A stretch of DNA of 64,000 nucleotides. Origin: CAVUWL01 sp963787415. GTDB lineage: Bacteria; Actinomycetota; Thermoleophilia; Solirubrobacterales; 70-9. Both the position numbers and the translations under genes were made by a program. Position 1 is the first letter of the stretch; each line of letters opens with the position of its first letter. Location: the NCBI GenBank assembly GCA_963787415.1, contig CAWBCO010000002.1, positions 888,755-952,754 of the forward strand, in the 5' to 3' direction. The notes below the pieces were generated by a model. The model was given only the letters and a program-made list of their open reading frames with translations. It did no database searches and was not told the DNA's origin. Below, one piece after another: positions 1 through 8,135 of the stretch.

Positions 1-800
1 TGTTTAAAACCCACGCCGCCGAGCCCGGTGATGCCGGCGATCTCGAGCGAATCCTCGCCCTTCACGAAGAGGAGGTCGCTGCGGTCATCATCGAGCCTTT
101 GGTCCAGGGTGCGGCCGGGATGCTCGTGCACCCTCATGGTTACCTGCGCTCGGTGCGCGAGCTCTGTGACCGATACGGGGCACTGCTGATTTGTGATGAG
201 GTTGCCACCGGCTTTGGCCGCACCGGGACGATGTTTGCCTGCGAGCAGGAGCAGGTCGCCCCGGACTTCCTCTGCCTCGCCAAGGGACTGACCGGCGGCT
301 ACTTGCCCTTGGCGGCGACCCTCGCCACAGAGCAAATCTATGAGGGCTTTCTCGGCGCAGCCGAGGAGCAGCGCACCTTCTTTCACGGCCATACCTACAC
401 TGGCAATCCCCTCGCCTGCGCCGCGGCGCTCGCCAGCCTTGACGCTTTCGATGCCGAGCGCACGCTGCAGCGCCTACAGCCCAAAATCCGCCTGCTCGGG
501 GAGCTCCTGGGGGGGGTTGGGGCGATGCCCGAGGTCGCGGAGGTACGCGGCCGCGGATTCATGGTCGGCATCGACCTTGGCGAGCGCGATCCGCGCTTGG
601 GACTTGGACACCAAGTGACCCTTGAGGCCCGCAGGCGCGGCGCGATCATCCGCCCGCTAGGCGATGTCATCGTGTTGATGCCGGCGCTTTCGATCTCAAA
701 GGGCAAGCTGATCCGACTGGTCGAGATAACCGTCCGTTCAATTCGAGCGGCCGTTTCATCTGCATCCTCCACGAGCGTCGCGCTACAGCGGGCAGCCTAA
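1..800 (+). CDS. bioA: Adenosylmethionine-8-amino-7-oxononanoate aminotransferase, C-terminal part (start outside window)
   Basis: Class III PLP-dependent aminotransferase of biotin synthesis, which makes 7,8-diaminopelargonate. The frame is open to the left edge from base 3, so the start lies outside the window. The visible ~266 residues carry the cofactor Asp in ICDEVATGFGRTG, the Schiff-base Lys in LCLAKGLTGG and the BioA-like HGHTYTGNPLACAAALASL segment, which together favour BioA over other class III members. It ends with TAA at 798-800. No other biotin gene is visible downstream, so the rest of any operon would lie to the left. Confidence 0.88.
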   Translation, partial: FKTHAAEPGDAGDLERILALHEEEVAAVIIEPLVQGAAGMLVHPHGYLRSVRELCDRYGALLICDEVATGFGRTGTMFACEQEQVAPDFLCLAKGLTGGYLPLAATLATEQIYEGFLGAAEEQRTFFHGHTYTGNPLACAAALASLDAFDAERTLQRLQPKIRLLGELLGGVGAMPEVAEVRGRGFMVGIDLGERDPRLGLGHQVTLEARRRGAIIRPLGDVIVLMPALSISKGKLIRLVEITVRSIRAAVSSASSTSVALQRAA

Positions 801-887
801 CCTCGCTCCCGGACCGTTTTGCCCGCCTCCAGACCAAGGCTCTCGCCCACCACCCGCCCCTGGTCCACGAGATAGGCTGGCATCACT

Positions 888-1523
888 TTGAGTGATCCCG
901 GGCCCGCTGAGGCACCGAATCTCGGTAGGCCTTCTGAGCCGCGGGCGGCGGCATCAGTCGTTTTGCTGCGACGCGGTGCAAAGCATGCCCAGCGGGCGCT
1001 GCAGGTACTGCTGTTGAAGCGAACCGAGAGCGCGAAGTTCATGCCCGGGGTCTGGGTATTCCCCGGCGGAGCACTAGATCCCGTCGACGGAGACGGCGAA
1101 CCCGGTTATCGAAATTGTGCCGTTCGCGAGCTCGCCGAGGAGGCCGGGATCGAGCTTGCGCCAGACCAGGAGCTGGTCTTGTTCTCGCGCTGGATCACAC
1201 CCGAGCTCATCTCCAGACGCTTTGATGCCTGGTTCTTCCTCGCCCTGGCACCCGCCCACACCCCACCCAGGCCAGACGGCGTGGAGACCACCGATGCGGG
1301 CTGGTTTGAACCAGCTGCGGCCCTGCAAGCAAGCTCACGCGGCGAGCTGGCGCTGGCCTTTCCAACCATCGCCCAACTCGAATCGCTATGCGGATTCGAG
1401 AGCTCGGAGGAGGCGATCGCCGCCCATCGCGATCGCCTCGTGGATCCGATTTTGCCCAAGGTCGTTGGGACGCCTCCAAACCACCGGGTCCTGATTCCGA
1501 GCGACCCCGATTACCCTTCCTAG
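888..1523 (+). CDS. NUDIX hydrolase
   Basis: 211-residue NUDIX-fold hydrolase. The Nudix box runs from GG at about residue 60 to RELAEEAGI at 80-88, with an insert after GGALDP as in long-loop NUDT19/CoA-hydrolase-like members. Substrate cannot be named; a nucleoside diphosphate derivative or CoA is likely from the family. The start is TTG because an in-frame TAG at 873 leaves no other upstream start and the domain needs this N-terminus. No Shine-Dalgarno is seen. A TAGGCT box at 873-878 lies 9 bases before the TTG. The 3' end overlaps the convergent gene by 4 bp. Confidence 0.8.
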   Translation: MSDPGPAEAPNLGRPSEPRAAASVVLLRRGAKHAQRALQVLLLKRTESAKFMPGVWVFPGGALDPVDGDGEPGYRNCAVRELAEEAGIELAPDQELVLFSRWITPELISRRFDAWFFLALAPAHTPPRPDGVETTDAGWFEPAAALQASSRGELALAFPTIAQLESLCGFESSEEAIAAHRDRLVDPILPKVVGTPPNHRVLIPSDPDYPS

Positions 1524-2191
1524 GTATCTGGGAAAGGCTTCAGACCTGCGTGCCAGGGACCCGGCGGGTAGGTGTGGATACCGCTCTCCTCCATCTCAGA
1601 CTGCAGGCGTTTAAAGAGGGCTCCAGCGTTGGCGAGCGCCGCCTTCAGCTCCTGCTCGCTCAACCCCCGTAGGCGCCACAAAAACCAAAGCTCACTCTCG
1701 CTGATCCCGAAGTCGACCTCACCCGTCATCGTCGTCGCCCAAGCGAGGAAACCGGGCCCGAAGAGCTCGCGCAGCGCAACAGGGTCGTACTCGGCAGGCA
1801 CCGTCGCGAGAAAGCGCCGGTTAAAGTCGATCGACTCGAACTGCACCTTGCGTGCAAAGCGCTGGGTGAGGACCTCAGACCCCTCGATCGATTCAACATT
1901 GAAGGCGGGGACAACCTTGGCGAGGTCGGGCATATGGGCCTTGGCGAGGATTGAGGTGGGCAGCATTGCCTTGGCAAAGAGACCGCCCGCCTCCTTTTCG
2001 TCTGCATCGCAGGAGGAGCCCCAAAAACCTTCAGCGAGCTGACCGGTGAGCCGATTACTGCCCCCCACACAGAGGGCCACGGGACCGTCTACGGGGTTGA
2101 TTCCGCCAACCGGTTCGTAGGTGAGCCCATAGCGCTCACCGTGCTTTTGAACCGTCTCCGCCCATCCTTCGGCTTCTTGCTTGGCTCCCAT
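1520..2191 (-). CDS. Conserved hypothetical protein
   Basis: 223-residue soluble protein with no signal peptide or obvious membrane segment. The middle (FESIDFNRRFLATVPAEYDP, then ALRELFGPGFLAW) loosely recalls DUF3137-type proteins, where a similar FNRxF segment is followed by a short hydrophobic stretch, but this is only resemblance. Function unknown. The gene diverges from lemA, and a TAGGAT box at 2206-2201 sits 9 bases before its ATG. No Shine-Dalgarno is visible. Confidence 0.6.
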   Translation of the reverse strand: MGAKQEAEGWAETVQKHGERYGLTYEPVGGINPVDGPVALCVGGSNRLTGQLAEGFWGSSCDADEKEAGGLFAKAMLPTSILAKAHMPDLAKVVPAFNVESIEGSEVLTQRFARKVQFESIDFNRRFLATVPAEYDPVALRELFGPGFLAWATTMTGEVDFGISESELWFLWRLRGLSEQELKAALANAGALFKRLQSEMEESGIHTYPPGPWHAGLKPFPDT

Positions 2192-2200
2192 CGTGCGCCG

Positions 2201-2206
2201 ATCCTA
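2201..2206 (-). promoter_or_regulatory. -10-like box TAGGAT close to the start of the 2191 gene
   Basis: TAGGAT on the minus strand, 9 bases upstream of the ATG at 2191, would give a leader of only two or three bases. No good -35 is visible. Confidence 0.35.
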
Positions 2207-2219
2207 AGCGCCGGGCGAT

Positions 2220-2246
2220 TTGGACGAGGTCAATCGGCGTTAGGAT
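2220..2246 (+). promoter_or_regulatory. Possible lemA promoter (TTGGAC-N15-TAGGAT)
   Basis: TTGGAC at 2220-2225 and TAGGAT at 2241-2246 precede lemA with a 15-bp spacer, shorter than the usual 16-18. It leaves a leader of about 27 nt holding the AGGAG ribosome site. Confidence 0.35.
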
Positions 2247-2279
2247 GACTGTCAGCCAGGTCCAACCACAGGAGCTCAT

Positions 2280-2843
2280 ATGATCGTTGTGATCGTCATC
2301 GTTGCGATTCTCGTAATCGCAGGCCTCTATTTCATCGGCAAACGCAACTCGATCATCTCCTCGCGCAACCGGGTCGATGAGTCTTGGAGCGGGATCGACG
2401 TGCAGCTCAAGCGACGCCACGATCTGGTCCCCAACCTGGTCGAAACGGTCAAGGGCTACGCGGCGCACGAGAGCCAAACCTTTGAGAAAATCACCAAAGC
2501 CAGAGCAGAGGCGATGTCTGCCCAAGGCGTCGGTGATACGGCAAAAGCGGAGGAGAAACTGCAAGGGGCGCTAACCGATCTGCGTGCGGTTGCCGAGAAT
2601 TATCCACAGTTGCGGGCCACCGAAAACTTTCAGCAACTGAGCCGCAATCTCTCCGAGCTGGAGGACGAAATCCAAGCCTCGCGGCGGATCTATAACTCCA
2701 ACGTGCAGTCCTATAACACCGCGATCCAGCAATTCCCCGGCTCTTTGATCGCCAACCAAAGCGGCTTCACGCCACGCGAGTACTTCGAGATCAAAGACAC
2801 CGCTGATCGCGAACCCGTCGCGGTCAGCTTCGACAAAGCGTGA
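2280..2843 (+). CDS. lemA: LemA family protein
   Basis: 187 residues. One N-terminal hydrophobic helix (about residues 2-18) is followed by a helical coiled domain with the LemA signature (NRVDESWSGIDVQLKRRHDL, then LVPNLVETVKGYAAHE). The family is anchored in the membrane with the helical bundle outside; its biochemical role is not settled. AGGAG lies 5 bases before the ATG. The usual partner, a TPM-domain or HtpX-like gene, is absent here; rubredoxin follows after 16 bp and may be co-transcribed. Confidence 0.9.
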   Translation: MIVVIVIVAILVIAGLYFIGKRNSIISSRNRVDESWSGIDVQLKRRHDLVPNLVETVKGYAAHESQTFEKITKARAEAMSAQGVGDTAKAEEKLQGALTDLRAVAENYPQLRATENFQQLSRNLSELEDEIQASRRIYNSNVQSYNTAIQQFPGSLIANQSGFTPREYFEIKDTADREPVAVSFDKA

Positions 2844-2859
2844 GCCACGGAGTTTGACG

Positions 2860-3051
2860 GTGAGCACTACCCAAGAAGCGACCCTGTGGATCTGCGACAG
2901 CTGCGGCTTTATCTATGACCCAGCTATCGGCGACCCCGATGGAGGCATCCCTCCGGGGACGGCCTTCGAGGACATCCCCAAAGACTGGTTTTGTCCGGTT
3001 TGCGGTGCCCGGACAAGTGATTTTCGCCCGCTCGCGCCGGGCGAGGCCTGA
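2860..3051 (+). CDS. Rubredoxin
   Basis: 63-residue one-iron electron carrier. The two Fe(Cys)2 knuckles are visible as CDSCG and CPVCG, separated by the canonical YDPAIGDPDGGIPPGTAFED segment. The GTG at 2860 is chosen over the in-frame TTG at 2854 because GGAG at 2849-2852 is spaced 7 bases from it and only 1 base from the TTG. It sits between lemA and a flavoprotein carrying a ferredoxin-like Cys cluster, so it may be that enzyme's electron acceptor (inference). Confidence 0.9.
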   Translation: MSTTQEATLWICDSCGFIYDPAIGDPDGGIPPGTAFEDIPKDWFCPVCGARTSDFRPLAPGEA

Positions 3052-3152
3052 GGTCAAGGGGCGACGCGACGCCATGCCAATCGCAGAAGCGGGGGTCTCG
3101 CTTCCTCCAACGGCCATCTCGGAGTCCGACAAGATGAGGTCGGAGTTGGCTC

Positions 3153-4811
3153 GTGTATGACTACGACTGGATAGTTGTCGGCTCCGGATTTGGAGGCAGT
3201 GTCTCGGCCCTGAGGCTAGCCGAGAAGGGCTACAGCGTCGCGGTTTTGGAGTGTGGCAGCCGATTCGAGGACGAGGATTTCGCCGAGTCAACCCTGCGTC
3301 AGCCACGCCGCTACTTCTGGGCACCAAAACTTGGCTTTCGAGGCGTTCTGCGGATGTCGTTCTTCAAGGACGTTTTCGTCGTCTCCGGCAGCGGGGTGGG
3401 CGGCGGCAGCCTCGGCTATGCCAATACCCTCTACCGGGCGAGACCGGCGTTCTTTAAGGACCCCCAGTGGGCAGAGCTCGGAGAGTGGGAGTCGGAGCTG
3501 GCACCGCACTATGAGACTGCCGAGAGGATGCTGGGCGTTGTCGAGTATGAGGGGATGGGCCCGGCCGATCAGCTCCTCAAGGAGTATGCGGAAGAGATCG
3601 GAGTTGGAGATAGCTTTCAAAATACGAGGGTCGGCGTCTTCTTTGACCAACCTGGTCACGAGGTCCCAGATCCCTACTTCGAAAGCGAGGGACCGCCACG
3701 CAGCGGCTGCATTCGGTGCGGTAGCTGCATGGTCGGCTGCCGCCACGGCGCCAAGAACACTTTGGTCAAGAACTACCTCTTCTTCGCCGAGCGCCTCGGG
3801 GTAAAGATCGAGCCAGAGCGCCAGGTGACCGAGGTGCGAGCGCTCCGGGCGCCAGATGGATCCGACGGGTACCAGGTTCGAAGCGAGCGCTCCGGTTCGT
3901 GGATCCGCAAGGATCGCCGCACCCTTACGGCCCGGGGAGTGGTGATCGCCGCCGGCGCACTTGGAACCAACAGCCTGCTCGCCAATTGCCGTCACAGCGG
4001 CGCCCTTCCTCGCCTCTCAGCGAGGCTCGGCGAGGTGATCCGGACCAACTCTGAGTCAATCCAGTCAGTCACCGCCCCCGATGACGAGCGTGACTTCAGC
4101 CGTTCGGTGGCGATCACTTCGAGTATTTATCCTGACCCCGACACCCATATCGAGGTCGTCACCTACGGCGCGGCCGGGGACGCGATGAGCGGCACCTTCA
4201 CGGCGATGACCGGCCCCGGGACGAGGGTGACCCGGCCCCTGAAGTGGATCGCCGCGATGTTCCGCCACCCGCTGCAGACCCTGCGGATGCGGATTCCCTA
4301 CCGCTGGTCGCGGCGCACCGTGATCTTGCTCGTGATGCAGACGGTCGATGCGGCGATGAGGCTCCAGCCCAAGCGAAAACTGTTCGGGCGAGGGGTGCGG
4401 CTGCAGACCGAACAGGACCGCGATCGTCCCAACCCGCTCTACATTCCGGCAGCTGCGCAGGCGGCTCGCTGGTTCGCAAGCCGAACCAGGGGCATCGCCC
4501 AAAGCGCATTGACGGAGTCGATCCAAAATGTCCCCACCACCGCCCACATCCTCGGTGGCGCGGTGATCGGATCGGGGCCCGAGGCCGGCGTCGTCGACGC
4601 GGCCAACCGAGCATTTGGCTATCAGAACCTGCTGGTGACCGATGGCGCCTCGATTCCGGCCAACCCCGGCGTCAATCCAAGCCTGACGATCACCGCCAAG
4701 GCCGAGCACGCAATGAGTCTGATCGAGCCCAAGAACGGGGAGAAGCCGCGCCACCTGCCAGCGGCGGCGCGGCCCGCCGCCGCTACCCAGCCCCTAGCTG
4801 GCCTCGGTTAG
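3153..4811 (+). CDS. GMC-type FAD oxidoreductase, ChoD-like, with ferredoxin-type Cys cluster
   Basis: 552-residue flavoprotein. The FAD Rossmann motif GSGFGG is at residues 10-15, a flavin-contacting glycine-rich loop is near SGSGVGGGSLGYAN, and the C-terminal GMC motif NPGVNPSLTITAKAEHA is present. Cys186, Cys189, Cys192 and Cys196 form a C-x2-C-x2-C-x3-C pattern like a [4Fe-4S] ferredoxin site, known in the ChoD branch of putative cholesterol oxidases. Likely oxidises a sterol or other hydrophobic alcohol. The GTG start has GGAG 7 bases upstream. The 3' end overlaps the convergent sod gene by 18 bp. Confidence 0.82.
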   Translation: MYDYDWIVVGSGFGGSVSALRLAEKGYSVAVLECGSRFEDEDFAESTLRQPRRYFWAPKLGFRGVLRMSFFKDVFVVSGSGVGGGSLGYANTLYRARPAFFKDPQWAELGEWESELAPHYETAERMLGVVEYEGMGPADQLLKEYAEEIGVGDSFQNTRVGVFFDQPGHEVPDPYFESEGPPRSGCIRCGSCMVGCRHGAKNTLVKNYLFFAERLGVKIEPERQVTEVRALRAPDGSDGYQVRSERSGSWIRKDRRTLTARGVVIAAGALGTNSLLANCRHSGALPRLSARLGEVIRTNSESIQSVTAPDDERDFSRSVAITSSIYPDPDTHIEVVTYGAAGDAMSGTFTAMTGPGTRVTRPLKWIAAMFRHPLQTLRMRIPYRWSRRTVILLVMQTVDAAMRLQPKRKLFGRGVRLQTEQDRDRPNPLYIPAAAQAARWFASRTRGIAQSALTESIQNVPTTAHILGGAVIGSGPEAGVVDAANRAFGYQNLLVTDGASIPANPGVNPSLTITAKAEHAMSLIEPKNGEKPRHLPAAARPAAATQPLAGLG

Positions 4812-5399
4812 GCGCTGGGCGACGTAGTCCCAGTTGACAACGTTCCAGAAGGCGTCGATGTAGTCCGGACGCTTGTTTTGGTACTTGAGGTAATAGGCGT
4901 GCTCCCAGACGTCGCACCCAAGCAGCGCGGTGCTGCCGTCAGAGATCGGTGAGTCCTGATTGGGAGTGGAGATCACAGCAAGACCGGTGCCGTCGTGCAC
5001 GAGCCAGGCCCAGCCGGATCCAAAGCGGGCAATCCCGGCGCCTTTAAACTCCTCCTTGAAGGAATCAAAGGAGCCAAACGTCTCCTCAATCGCCGCCGCA
5101 AGCGCGCCCTCGGGCTGGCCGCCGCCGTTAGGGCTGAGCATCTGCCAAAAAAGAGAGTGGTTGTAGTGGCCACCGCCGTTGTTGCGGACCGGGCCCTGTT
5201 TATCTCCGGGCAAGCTGGAGAGGTTGCGCAAAACGTCCTCGACGTCACGCTCGGCCCATTCGGTCCCCTCCAGGGCAGCGTTTGCTTTGTCGACGTAGGC
5301 CTGGTGGTGTTTGTCATGGTGCAGGCGCATCGTCGCCTCATCAATATGGGGCTCGAGTGCGTCATAGGCGTAGGGAAGGTCGGGTACCGAGAAAGCCAT
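4794..5399 (-). CDS. sodA: Superoxide dismutase, Mn type
   Basis: 201 residues, full length for the Fe/Mn family; converts superoxide to O2 and H2O2. Metal ligands are His27, His81 (in GGGHYNHSLFW) and the Asp and His of DVWEHAYYLKY. Gly77 and the Gln of NQDSP favour manganese over iron. There is no signal peptide, so it is cytosolic. AGGAGG about 8 bases before the ATG fixes the start. Convergent with the flavin oxidase gene. Confidence 0.95.
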   Translation of the reverse strand: MAFSVPDLPYAYDALEPHIDEATMRLHHDKHHQAYVDKANAALEGTEWAERDVEDVLRNLSSLPGDKQGPVRNNGGGHYNHSLFWQMLSPNGGGQPEGALAAAIEETFGSFDSFKEEFKGAGIARFGSGWAWLVHDGTGLAVISTPNQDSPISDGSTALLGCDVWEHAYYLKYQNKRPDYIDAFWNVVNWDYVAQRLTEAS

Positions 5400-5439
5400 C
5401 TAGCGTCTCCTCCTGGTCGGGTTCGAGGTTGGACGGAGC

Positions 5440-6532
5440 CTAGCGAGCCAGGAACTGCGCCCGGGGGACGGTGTCGGGATCCCCGCCCGTCCAGGCATTG
5501 AACTGATACCAGGACGGCTTGGCTTCACGGTGGATGGTGAGCAACCCAGCCGAGCCACAGAACTGACATCCCCCGACCCGGTCGATCCACGAAAACCACC
5601 AGATGCCCCCGATCCGCCAGTGCAGCCGCTCTGTGGAAAGCATCGAGAAGGCGGTGTCCATTTCTTCGGCCTGTCCGTATAGGCCCCGGTCCCAGCGCGA
5701 GGGTCCATTTGCCGAACCCCAGCCAATCTCGCTGATGTAAAGCGGCACCGAGACAGCCCCATTGCTCCGCATGATGCGGCGCAGTTCTTCGATCTCAGGC
5801 CGCATTTCACTTGCTCGAAACAGGTAGGGGTGAAGCGCTACGCCGCCGATCGCCTGCCTGATTCCCGGCGCCCGCAAGAGGCGCGAGAGGAATTGGCCGG
5901 AAGAGATGTTTGGCGGAGTCTGCAGGGGATGCCCGAAGAGGCCACCCGCGATCACCCTGGCGCCAGGATCGGATTCGTGCAGGACCCGAGCAGAAAATCT
6001 CAGCAACCTCGCGTATCTCGCTGGGTTGGGATGGTAGGAAAAGGTGACGAGGTTCTCCTCATCCCAGATTTCCCAGCTGCGGATCGGCAGATAGGGAACT
6101 TCGGGGTTTTCTTCCCCAAAACGATCCTTCCGGTCCATAGCGGACCACGGCGGCACGCAGGAAATTTGCCCATCCCCAGCGCTCCCAGGCGGTTTCGATC
6201 GGTTCCTGGATCTCCCGCGCCGCCGCCCAAGGAGGAGCACCAGAGAGAAAGGGGAAAATTCTGATTCGGTATTCGGCCGCCAGTGCAACATCGTGATCAA
6301 ACGCCGACCACTGAGGCTTGCCGACGGAGGGATTTTGAGGCTGAACCGCGCTCCAGAACATCGGCAGGCGCACGCTGCGCACCCCCGCCTCCTGCATAAG
6401 CTCGAAATCCGCTCTGGTGAGGCTGTTTTGTGGCGACAACCCAATAAAACCCGCCGGCAATGAGGCCACGGCCAAGCTCGGCGCCAAAGCCAGCACCGCG
6501 AGAACCGCAAAGAAAGGCACCAGCCTGCGCAT
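5440..6532 (-). pseudogene. Secreted clan-A glycoside hydrolase-like gene, interrupted by a frameshift
   Basis: Signal peptide (MRRLVPFFAVLAVLALAPSL) followed by a TIM-barrel glycosidase-like domain of about 340 residues. The first frame reads 6532 to about 6118 up to RYGPEGSFW. Homology-like sequence resumes one frame over as EENPEVPYLPIRSWEIW and runs to the TAG at 5440. Removing one base from the run of four C at 6114-6117 restores a continuous protein. The acid/base region reads WDEEN where clan A usually has WNEPN, and the nucleophile region reads YISEIGWGS. Either a sequencing error or a recent pseudogene. AGGAG precedes the ATG closely. Confidence 0.7.
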
Positions 6533-6959
6533 TACTCCTCTCTCTGACCCCCGGGTTGGCCGAAAGTCGCGGTTGTTTCAGTCAGCGGGGCATTTTGGGA
6601 ATCGCTGACCAACCGCATTTGAACCAAAGGATCCCTTCCCACATCGTCGCACTGCACAGCACACGAGCCGTCCGTCGTTCGGTGCAGTCCACGCCGAGCT
6701 AGGTGTGTCGCCCGTGACGGCCTCCCCCGCGAAGGAACTGTCCCACAGTCTCAGCCAATGCTAAAGGGCTCGGCCCTCTAGTGCGGAGAAGAAGGTCGCG
6801 CTCGGCATCCCTTCAACCTCACCAAGGGATGGGGCAGCTGGTCTGCGCCAAGGCTAACAACCGCCCCAGCGATCAATCCCCTTCTGATCAGAGCCAACCC
6901 GGCGTGCAGACTTCGTGGCAGCTCACCGGCCGCGCGGCGGCGCTAGGGTGAGCCTTCCG
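6533..6959. other. Intergenic stretch without a recognisable gene
   Basis: 427 bp between divergent genes. Short open frames here have no family character. A weak hairpin, AGGGC-TCG-GCCCT, lies at 6765-6777, and TAGGGT at 6944-6949 is a possible -10 for the methyltransferase gene. Confidence 0.5.
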
Positions 6960-7820
6960 ATGGAGGCTCCCCTCCCACGCAGGCGCTACGCGAACGGGCG
7001 CGCCAAGATCGTATACGTAACCAAGTCCGTCGCTAGGCGGTTGGCGTTTGCCCCATCAGACTCATTGCGCTGGGCGCGGGGCGAAGACCTAACACCACCC
7101 CGCGGCCTGTCATTTGTCGGCGGCGGAGACTTTGAGAAAACTGGTCGCGAGTATCTCAACTATTTCACCCAGCTCGGAGGCCTGCAGCCCGAGTCCAGAG
7201 TCCTTGATATCGGGTGCGGCATCGGCCGAATGGCGATTCCGCTTATCGACTACCTCCAAGGGGGATCCTATTCGGGATTCGACGTCAACAGGGAGATGAT
7301 CGCCTGGTGCAGGCGGCGCATTAGCAGTCGTCGAGCAGACTTCGGATTCACCTGGGCGCCGGTCTACAACCGCAAGTACAACCCGTTTGGGAACGTTGCG
7401 GGTACCGAATTCCGGTTCCCATACCCGAGCTCCGCATTCGACTTCGTATTTGCAACATCGCTCTTCACACATTTGGTCCGAGATGATGCGGCCCACTACC
7501 TTGCTGAAACCGCGCGAGTGATCCGCCCAGGGGGCACCTGCCTACTGACGTTCTTCTTGCTCGACTCAGAATCCGAACGCGAGATGGCGGCCGGACGAAC
7601 GGCGCTGGATTTCCGCTACAGAATTGACGGCGCATTGACCATCGACCAACACCGGCCAGAGGAGGCGGTCGCATTCCAAGCGGATGATGCTCGAACTATG
7701 CTTGCCGAGGCCGGACTGAACATTCGCGAGCCTATTCTCAATGGTCGCTGGGCCAATCCGTCTGGCGGGCCCGCCGGGCAAGACATGATCGTGGCCTCCC
7801 TCAAGCTTCCCTCGATCTAA
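6960..7820 (+). CDS. Class I SAM-dependent methyltransferase
   Basis: 286 residues from the ATG at 6960. Motif I is VLDIGCGIGRM, with the motif II acidic residue in GFDVNREM. The post-motif III segment is VIRPGGTCLLTFFLL. Substrate unknown; SAM-binding order matches Methyltransf_11/25-type enzymes. In-frame GTGs at 6915 and 6948 would lengthen it, but the ATG has TAGGGT 10 bases upstream and the added residues look like non-coding sequence. It stands alone and may be horizontally acquired (inference only). Confidence 0.7.
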   Translation: MEAPLPRRRYANGRAKIVYVTKSVARRLAFAPSDSLRWARGEDLTPPRGLSFVGGGDFEKTGREYLNYFTQLGGLQPESRVLDIGCGIGRMAIPLIDYLQGGSYSGFDVNREMIAWCRRRISSRRADFGFTWAPVYNRKYNPFGNVAGTEFRFPYPSSAFDFVFATSLFTHLVRDDAAHYLAETARVIRPGGTCLLTFFLLDSESEREMAAGRTALDFRYRIDGALTIDQHRPEEAVAFQADDARTMLAEAGLNIREPILNGRWANPSGGPAGQDMIVASLKLPSI

Positions 7821-8135
7821 CCGAACGCTGCTACCAAGCGACATCCGCAAAGAGACCGTGGGCCGCGTGAATGCAGTCCTTGTCGTCGACCGGTTCTTCC
7901 TAAGCGCACGACAACCCGTCCGTCCTATCTCGGTTTTCGCTGCATCCCATCTGAGTCCTGTCGATCCGCGAAGAGTGAACACGAACGGACCCGATATGGC
8001 GAGTGCCCCATCGTCGTTGTGACCAGGCGCTCGCTGATTCCAGGAGAGCAGCATGGCGGGGCCGTCCCCGTGGGTTGTGGCTCAAGCGCCCTACGGGGCT
8101 AGCAACGGGAGCCGGCTGGTGGTTATGCTCGCCCA
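7821..8135. other. Intergenic stretch without a recognisable gene
   Basis: 315 bp. No convincing coding frame or RNA gene. The right end carries the TATGCT box assigned to the next gene. Confidence 0.5.
8124..8129 (+). promoter_or_regulatory. -10-like TATGCT box, 6 bases before ATG (leaderless layout)
   Basis: TATGCT is followed by exactly six bases and then the ATG at 8136. There is no Shine-Dalgarno, so transcription would begin at or beside the start codon. Confidence 0.45.
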
